From assembly GCF_900176395.1 (NCBI RefSeq), contig NZ_FWXL01000002.1, positions 468,261 through 532,260 on the forward strand: 64,000 bases of DNA, in the 5' to 3' direction. The position numbers and the translations under genes were made by a program. The notes beneath the pieces were generated by a model, which worked only from the letters and a program-made list of their open reading frames with translations, was not told where the DNA came from and made no database searches. The DNA comes from Novosphingobium sp. B1. Its GTDB lineage: Bacteria > Pseudomonadota > Alphaproteobacteria > Sphingomonadales > Sphingomonadaceae. Shown piece after piece: positions 59,711 through 64,000 of the stretch. Numbering within the stretch: the first letter of the stretch is position 1; every line of letters starts with the position of its first letter.

Positions 59711-61912
59711 TCAGAATGTGATGTTGAGCTTGACGCCGTACTCGCGCGGCGCGCCGTAGAACTCGTTCGAGTTCAACTGGCCCGTGATGTACTCCTTGTT
59801 GGTGAGGTTGGTGCCCCAGGCCTCGATCCTCAGCCTTTCGCTGACCTTGAGCGTCAAGATCGCCGAGAGTAGCCCGCGGGGATTGAGGCGGTCCGATAGT
59901 GGCGAATAGCCGATGTAGGTGAACTGCTCGCCCACGAAGGCATAGTTCATGCGCGGCGTCAGCGACATTTCTCCCCCCAGCGGGATTTCATATTCCACGC
60001 CGCCACCCCAGGTCCAGCGCGGGGCGTAAAGGTTCGGCCCGCCGCCGGTTGTCTGGATGAAGGGTGCGTAGTCGAAGCAGAACGGCGGCGCGGACGGCGT
60101 GCCCGCCGGGCATTGCGGGCCGAGGTTGCCGCCGCCGAGCTGGCGCGTGTTGACGAATGTGACGCTGGCCAGATCGGAGTCCACGAATGCCACGTTGGCA
60201 TCGAAACCGAAGCCGCCGAAGCGCCCTTGCACCTGCGCTTCCACGCCCTTGATCTTGACCGTCGAGATGTTTTCGACGCCCGCAAAACCGGTGCTGGGTT
60301 CCACGACATTGAACTGGAAGTTGGCGTACTGGTTGTAGAATGCGCTGATCTGGGTGCGGATGCGGTTGCCCAGGAAGGCAGACTTCCACCCGGCTTCGTA
60401 GCTGATCACGCGCTCCGGATCGAAGTTGGACGTCGGCGAATTAAAGCCGCCCGGCTTGTAGCCGCGCGCGACCAGCGCATAGAGCAGGTTGTCGCGATCG
60501 ACCTTCCAGTTCACCGCGAACTTGCCGGTGGCAAGCGAGTCCTCGTGGCTGCCTGCCAGTGAGGCAACGGCCAGGCCGCCCGGAGGGAAGCCCGGAATGC
60601 CGGCGCCGATGGTTACGTCGCCGTATCCGGTGGCCTTGTAGGTCGAATAGCGCGCGCCGAGCTGGGCTTCGAGGCCGGGGACGATCTCGTAGTTGCCCTG
60701 CGCGAAGACACCGGTCGTCGTGCGCTGGTTGCCGCCGATGATGTCGGTCGGGAAGCCCTGCTGATCCTGAAGGATGCGGATCGCTATGTCGTTGCGCTGG
60801 AAATACCCGCCGACGATCCAGTCAAACCGACCTTCGGTGGGCGAGATGATGTTGATTTCCTGCGTGTAGACCTTTTCGCCCGCAAAGTAGTCCTCGGCAA
60901 TGCCGCCGGGCTCCGCCGAGGCGTCAACGTCGTTGAGGGCGTTGATGCGCTTGTTCTGATAGCCCGTCACCGAGCGAAGCGTGATGCCGCTGGCCAGTTC
61001 CTGCCGCATTTCGAGGCTGGCCTGGAACGCGCGTTCGCGATTGGCGACGGGCGTGTCGAAGCTGATCGTGCGGATGTCGCCGACGCGGAAGGCTTCGTAC
61101 GGTGTGCCGAGGATCGGGCGGTAGGCATAGCCGCCGGTGTCTCGATCGTTGAACGAGACCTTGGCAATGGCCTGGAACGAGCCAGGCTTCCACATTGCGG
61201 TGAAGCGGCCGCCGCCTTCGCGAAGCTTGCCGGCCTCGTTGGAAACGGGACCCACGCTGGTGTAGAAGCTATCGCGGTTGCGATAGAAACCCGCAGCACG
61301 AAAGCCAAACGTATCCGAGACGGGCAGGTTCACTGCCGCTTCTGATTGTACCGAGCCGTAGTTTCCGCCGCCGAACATGGCATAGCCGCCAAGCCCTGCA
61401 TCGAGTTGGGGGTTCTGCGTGTTGATGAAGATTGCGCCGCCGGTGGAGTTCGAGCCGACCAGCGTGCCCTGCGGCCCGCGCAGCACTTCGACGCTGGCAA
61501 GGTCGTAGAAGCTGTTGGCCTGCACGATCGGTGGCTGGAACAGGCCGTCGACGTAAGTTGCGACGCCGGCCGTCACGCTGGGCGAGTTGCTGGCAAGGCC
61601 GATGCCGCGAATGTTTATCGACTGGGTGATGCCGCCGTCGGAAATCGACAGGGCAGGACTGGCGTTCTGCAGGTCAGCCAGCTTGGTCACGGCCTTGTCG
61701 GCGAGAGCGCTAGCATCGAAGGCCGTGGCGGAAACGGCAACGTCCTGCAGCTTTTCCTTGCGGCGCTGCGCAGTAACGATGATCTCGCTGACGCCTTCGC
61801 TGGCGTCGCCAGCCGTGGCAGCGGTATCCTCCTGCACTTGCCCGAAGGCGATGCCAGGCTGCGCAATCAGGGCGAGCGCCGTTGCGCAGCCCAGCGTGAA
61901 CTGAGTCTTCAT
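59711..61912 (-). CDS. TonB-dependent outer-membrane receptor (sphingomonad type)
   Basis: A 733-residue TonB-dependent receptor. Signal peptide to about residue 24 (GIAFG). TonB-box-like SEIIVTAQRRKEKLQDVAVSATAFD precedes the plug (VEVLRGPQGTLVGSNSTGGAIFI, about 140-165). The barrel ends in REYGVKLNITF, with a terminal Phe. This is the large family that sphingomonads use for diverse organic nutrients as well as iron; the plug differs from the siderophore type at 30884. It lies 24 bases after the serine hydrolase gene, so the two are an operon on the minus strand. Its cargo may be what the hydrolase acts on. Confidence 0.92.
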   Translation of the reverse strand: MKTQFTLGCATALALIAQPGIAFGQVQEDTAATAGDASEGVSEIIVTAQRRKEKLQDVAVSATAFDASALADKAVTKLADLQNASPALSISDGGITQSINIRGIGLASNSPSVTAGVATYVDGLFQPPIVQANSFYDLASVEVLRGPQGTLVGSNSTGGAIFINTQNPQLDAGLGGYAMFGGGNYGSVQSEAAVNLPVSDTFGFRAAGFYRNRDSFYTSVGPVSNEAGKLREGGGRFTAMWKPGSFQAIAKVSFNDRDTGGYAYRPILGTPYEAFRVGDIRTISFDTPVANRERAFQASLEMRQELASGITLRSVTGYQNKRINALNDVDASAEPGGIAEDYFAGEKVYTQEINIISPTEGRFDWIVGGYFQRNDIAIRILQDQQGFPTDIIGGNQRTTTGVFAQGNYEIVPGLEAQLGARYSTYKATGYGDVTIGAGIPGFPPGGLAVASLAGSHEDSLATGKFAVNWKVDRDNLLYALVARGYKPGGFNSPTSNFDPERVISYEAGWKSAFLGNRIRTQISAFYNQYANFQFNVVEPSTGFAGVENISTVKIKGVEAQVQGRFGGFGFDANVAFVDSDLASVTFVNTRQLGGGNLGPQCPAGTPSAPPFCFDYAPFIQTTGGGPNLYAPRWTWGGGVEYEIPLGGEMSLTPRMNYAFVGEQFTYIGYSPLSDRLNPRGLLSAILTLKVSERLRIEAWGTNLTNKEYITGQLNSNEFYGAPREYGVKLNITF

Positions 61913-61936
61913 GATATCCTCCCTTTTATGCTTTGA

Positions 61937-63172
61937 TTATGGTGCCGGGTGCCAGGCCGAGGCTGCGGCGAGAAACGCCATGGTCTCCTGCCCGACGCTG
62001 CCTTCCGCTGGCGGGTAGTAGCTGAGCTTGACGACGACCGTGCGACATGCCGGATCGACGTAGACGTACTGCCCCTGCAAACCGATCGCCGAGTATGCGG
62101 GCGAATTGGCCATCGTCCACCATTGGTAGCCGTAGCCGCCCTCGGGGCCAGTCTCCGGTCCCGCCGGGGCCTGCGCAGCCTTGACCCATTCCTCGCTGAC
62201 AATGCGCTTGCCATTGGCGACCCCGCCATCAAGCATCATCTGGCCAATGCGTGCCCAGTCGCGCAGGGTGGCGTTGAAGCCGGCGCCGCTGAACTCGCGG
62301 CCGGTGCCAGGCTGGCCGTCCATGATATAGAAGCCATCAGCCTCGGTACCGAGCGGCTCCCACAGCTTGCGCGCAGTATAGGCGGCGACCGAGCCACCGC
62401 TGACGCGTTCGATCAGCCAGCCCAGAACGGCTGTGTCGATGGTCTTGTAGGCGAAGACTTCGCCCGGCTTCGACTTGCGCTTGATGGTCCGGGCGACGTC
62501 GGCGAACCGCGCCACGTTCTTGACGAGCGCGTTGATGTGGTTGCTCGCCGCGATGCCGGGGTTGGCGAAATCATAGCGCTCTTCGTAATCCACCCCCGAG
62601 CGCATTTGCAGGATTTGGCGGACGGTCACGCCATCATAGCCGCTGCCCTTCAATTCGGGCAGGTACTTGATGATCTGATCGTCGAGCGAGGTGATCAGCC
62701 CGTCGGCCAGTGCCGCACCAACAAGCGTGGACGTGATCGATTTGGTCATCGACCAGCCCATGAAGCGCGTGCGCTCGTTCGATCCGTTCCGATAAATCTC
62801 GGTAACGATGCGCCCGTCTTTCATGATCAGAAGGGCATTGGTGTAAGTTCGCTCCATCGCCTGTTCGGCGGTGAAGGTCTTGCCGGCGAACGAATAACTG
62901 AAGTCCATCGGGCGTTCGACCTTGGGAAAAGCCCAGGGTGAACCGGAATGCGCGACGGTGCGGGTGGTGAACAGCTGGTCCATGTTGCGAAAGGCAAAGC
63001 TGTTCACATCACCGTCGTTCATGTGCCAGCGCATGATTTGCGTTGCCACGGGCACGTCGGACTTCGCGCCCGTCTGCAACTGGGCCGGCAAATCCTGCTG
63101 CGCGGATGCAGACACAGGGGCCGAAAATGCAAGAAACGCTGCGACCACACGAAAATTGCGTGCGAATTTCAT
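61937..63172 (-). CDS. Secreted serine hydrolase, class C beta-lactamase/esterase family
   Basis: A 411-residue exported serine hydrolase of the beta-lactamase-related (S12/EstB) fold. Signal peptide to SASAQ (about 25). The catalytic Ser141-x-x-Lys144 is in GWSMTKSITST. The tyrosine motif is Tyr242 in FAYKTIDTAVLGW, with Thr where beta-lactamases have Asn. The GLQGQYVYVDP stretch replaces the KTG box. Members act as esterases, D-amino peptidases or 6-aminohexanoate-dimer hydrolases. ATG 63172 follows GGGAGAG by seven bases; earlier in-frame starts lie inside the divergent sigma gene. Probably prepares a ligand for the TonB receptor downstream. Confidence 0.87.
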   Translation of the reverse strand: MKFARNFRVVAAFLAFSAPVSASAQQDLPAQLQTGAKSDVPVATQIMRWHMNDGDVNSFAFRNMDQLFTTRTVAHSGSPWAFPKVERPMDFSYSFAGKTFTAEQAMERTYTNALLIMKDGRIVTEIYRNGSNERTRFMGWSMTKSITSTLVGAALADGLITSLDDQIIKYLPELKGSGYDGVTVRQILQMRSGVDYEERYDFANPGIAASNHINALVKNVARFADVARTIKRKSKPGEVFAYKTIDTAVLGWLIERVSGGSVAAYTARKLWEPLGTEADGFYIMDGQPGTGREFSGAGFNATLRDWARIGQMMLDGGVANGKRIVSEEWVKAAQAPAGPETGPEGGYGYQWWTMANSPAYSAIGLQGQYVYVDPACRTVVVKLSYYPPAEGSVGQETMAFLAAASAWHPAP

Positions 63173-63250
63173 CTGAGTGCTCTCCCTGAAGTCCGGTCTG
63201 TCCGACCAGCTTTCAGGGGAAGAATATCGATTCGTCGCGTGGGCGCATGA

Positions 63251-63260
63251 ACCATATGGT
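63251..63260. promoter_or_regulatory. Palindrome in the sigma factor/hydrolase divergent gap
   Basis: ACCATATGGT is a perfect ten-base palindrome in the AT-rich middle of the 115-base gap between the divergent serine hydrolase and sigma-factor genes. It is a candidate operator or core promoter part for either direction. Too short to be sure. Confidence 0.3.
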
Positions 63261-63287
63261 ATATGACATAACAAAAGTTGGATTTTC

Positions 63288-63944
63288 GTGGCACCTGATG
63301 AGGCGGAGAGGCCGCAGGACTTTCGAGATCGTCTCGATGGCGCGATGTCGGCCCGGCCAGAGCCTTTGAATGCTCTCCCTCCCGCGACGAATAAATATTT
63401 GCTCGGCGTGGAAGGAATAGGCGATCCTGTGGCTCTTATCTTGCAAGGTCGAAAATCGGCCGCACAGGAGGATGTTACGAGAGGCGAGGCGAACACAGAG
63501 CTGGCGAAACGTCGCCAGAGGGCAACGTGGGTTGCGCAACAGCTGCTGCCGCATGAGCGGCAGGTTCGGGGCTGGCTTGCGCGTTCCCGCTTACCCGGCG
63601 AGGAGATCGACGAGGTCATGCAAGAAGCCTACTGCAGAATTGCGATGCTCCCGGCCGTCGATCACATCGAGCATCCCATGGCGTACCTTTACTCTGTTGC
63701 GAGAAACCTCGTGCTGCGCCGCATCAAGCGGCAACAAGTCGTCATGCTGGATGTTGTCGCTGACATTGAATGCTTCAGCGATGATTCCCTGCAGTCTCCG
63801 GAGCATCAGGCCGAGAGCCGCATGGACTACGAACGCGTGCTCGCCATCATTGCCGGTCTGCCTGAACGTTGCCGGCAAGTGGTGGAACTGCGCAAGTTGC
63901 AGGGCTGTAGATTTCCGCTGAGAATTGACCCGGTAGGGGCATAA
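63288..63944 (+). pseudogene. ECF sigma factor gene cut by an insertion element
   Basis: An RNA polymerase sigma-70 family protein (ECF/FecI-like). Region 2 is present: LLPHERQVRGWLARSRLPGEEIDEVMQEAYCRIAML and HPMAYLYSVARNLVLRRIKRQQV. Region 4 begins (LPERCRQVVELRKLQG) but is lost: after codon GGC at about 63905 the frame runs into repeats of a mobile element and stops at 63944 with an unrelated tail (CRFPLRIDPVGA). The promoter -35-binding helix is therefore missing and the product should be inactive. The true start is unsure; GTG 63288 opens the frame, while the conserved part starts near residue 70. Divergent from the hydrolase-TonB operon. Confidence 0.8.
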
Positions 63945-64000
63945 ATTTCCACTGAGAATTGACCCATGTTTGAACCCGCCCCTGGCTGACCAGTCTGGGG
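63906..64000 (+). mobile_element. Left end of an IS21-like insertion sequence (runs off the right edge)
   Basis: From TGT at 63906 onward the sequence no longer belongs to the sigma gene. Two near-identical repeats, TTTCCGCTGAGAATTGACCC and TTTCCACTGAGAATTGACCC, lie 34 bases apart. Multiple short repeats of about 20 bases at each end, starting with TG, are a hallmark of the IS21 family (transposase-binding sites). The istA/istB genes would be outside the window, so family assignment is inference. Confidence 0.6.

Noticed and set aside
63173..63619. An N-terminal extension of the serine hydrolase to 63619.
   Set aside because: The added residues are antisense to the sigma-factor gene; ATG 63172 has a good ribosome site and starts a clean signal peptide.
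1..64000. CRISPR array, prophage, integron or toxin-antitoxin system.
   Set aside because: No regularly spaced repeats, no phage structural or integrase genes and no small toxin/antitoxin gene pairs are visible.

Overview
The window looks like a chromosomal segment of a high-GC alphaproteobacterium, most likely a sphingomonad (Novosphingobium or a close relative). I infer this from the protein families and gene orders: two sphingomonad-style TonB-dependent receptors, a STAS-CheY-CheA chemotaxis block, a YqiJ/flotillin pair, two SLC13 carriers, and long runs of overlapping (ATGA/GTGA) genes. No species assignment can be made without a database search.

Layout. 0-1.5 kb: the start of a chemotaxis operon on the minus strand (STAS protein, CheY, partial CheA). 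1.7-6.0 kb: a small acyl-CoA module (CoA-transferase and crotonase on minus; two acyl-CoA dehydrogenases on plus) sharing a divergent promoter with a 20-bp palindrome. 6.2-16 kb: an ion and envelope block (SulP carrier, MscS channel, SLC13 carrier, lipoprotein, Na+/H+ antiporter, DUF2254 membrane protein, DUF3857/transglutaminase protein). 16.2-18.5 kb: a divergent LysR/MFS pair. 18.5-18.9 kb: a gene-free scar carrying an insertion-sequence end. 18.9-21.3 kb: flotillin and its NfeD/YqiJ partner. 21.6-24.2 kb: an unrecognised putative DNA-binding protein behind a perfect 11-bp inverted repeat, then a second SLC13 carrier. 24.2-30.3 kb: an aminotransferase, a LysR regulator, malate synthase G, a hypothetical protein and a LigB-type dioxygenase.

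30.9-59.7 kb is the most striking part: 24 consecutive plus-strand genes, many overlapping, that read as one uptake-and-breakdown programme. A siderophore-type TonB receptor and a PepSY membrane protein come first. A hydroxyacid dehydrogenase, a HAD hydrolase and a complete peptide/opine/nickel-type ABC importer with a double ATPase follow. Next are an ornithine-cyclodeaminase-family enzyme, a bicupin, a fold-type III PLP lyase, two DAO-family flavin oxidases, two aldehyde dehydrogenases (one GabD-like), two related acetyltransferases and a tartrate/D-malate dehydrogenase. After two small periplasmic proteins and an acyltransferase come a class III aminotransferase, an Lrp regulator, an M20 amidohydrolase and a LuxR regulator. 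My inference is that this imports an amino-acid-derived compound, possibly a metal chelator or opine, and cuts it by oxidation at nitrogen to aldehydes and keto acids that enter the C4/GABA routes. The substrate is unknown.

59.7-63.2 kb: a second TonB receptor and a secreted serine hydrolase on the minus strand, back-to-back with an ECF sigma factor gene. That sigma gene is cut at about 63,905, where repeats like those of an IS21-type insertion sequence begin and run off the right edge. The same terminal repeat occurs once more at 18,772-18,786, so the element has been active in this genome more than once.
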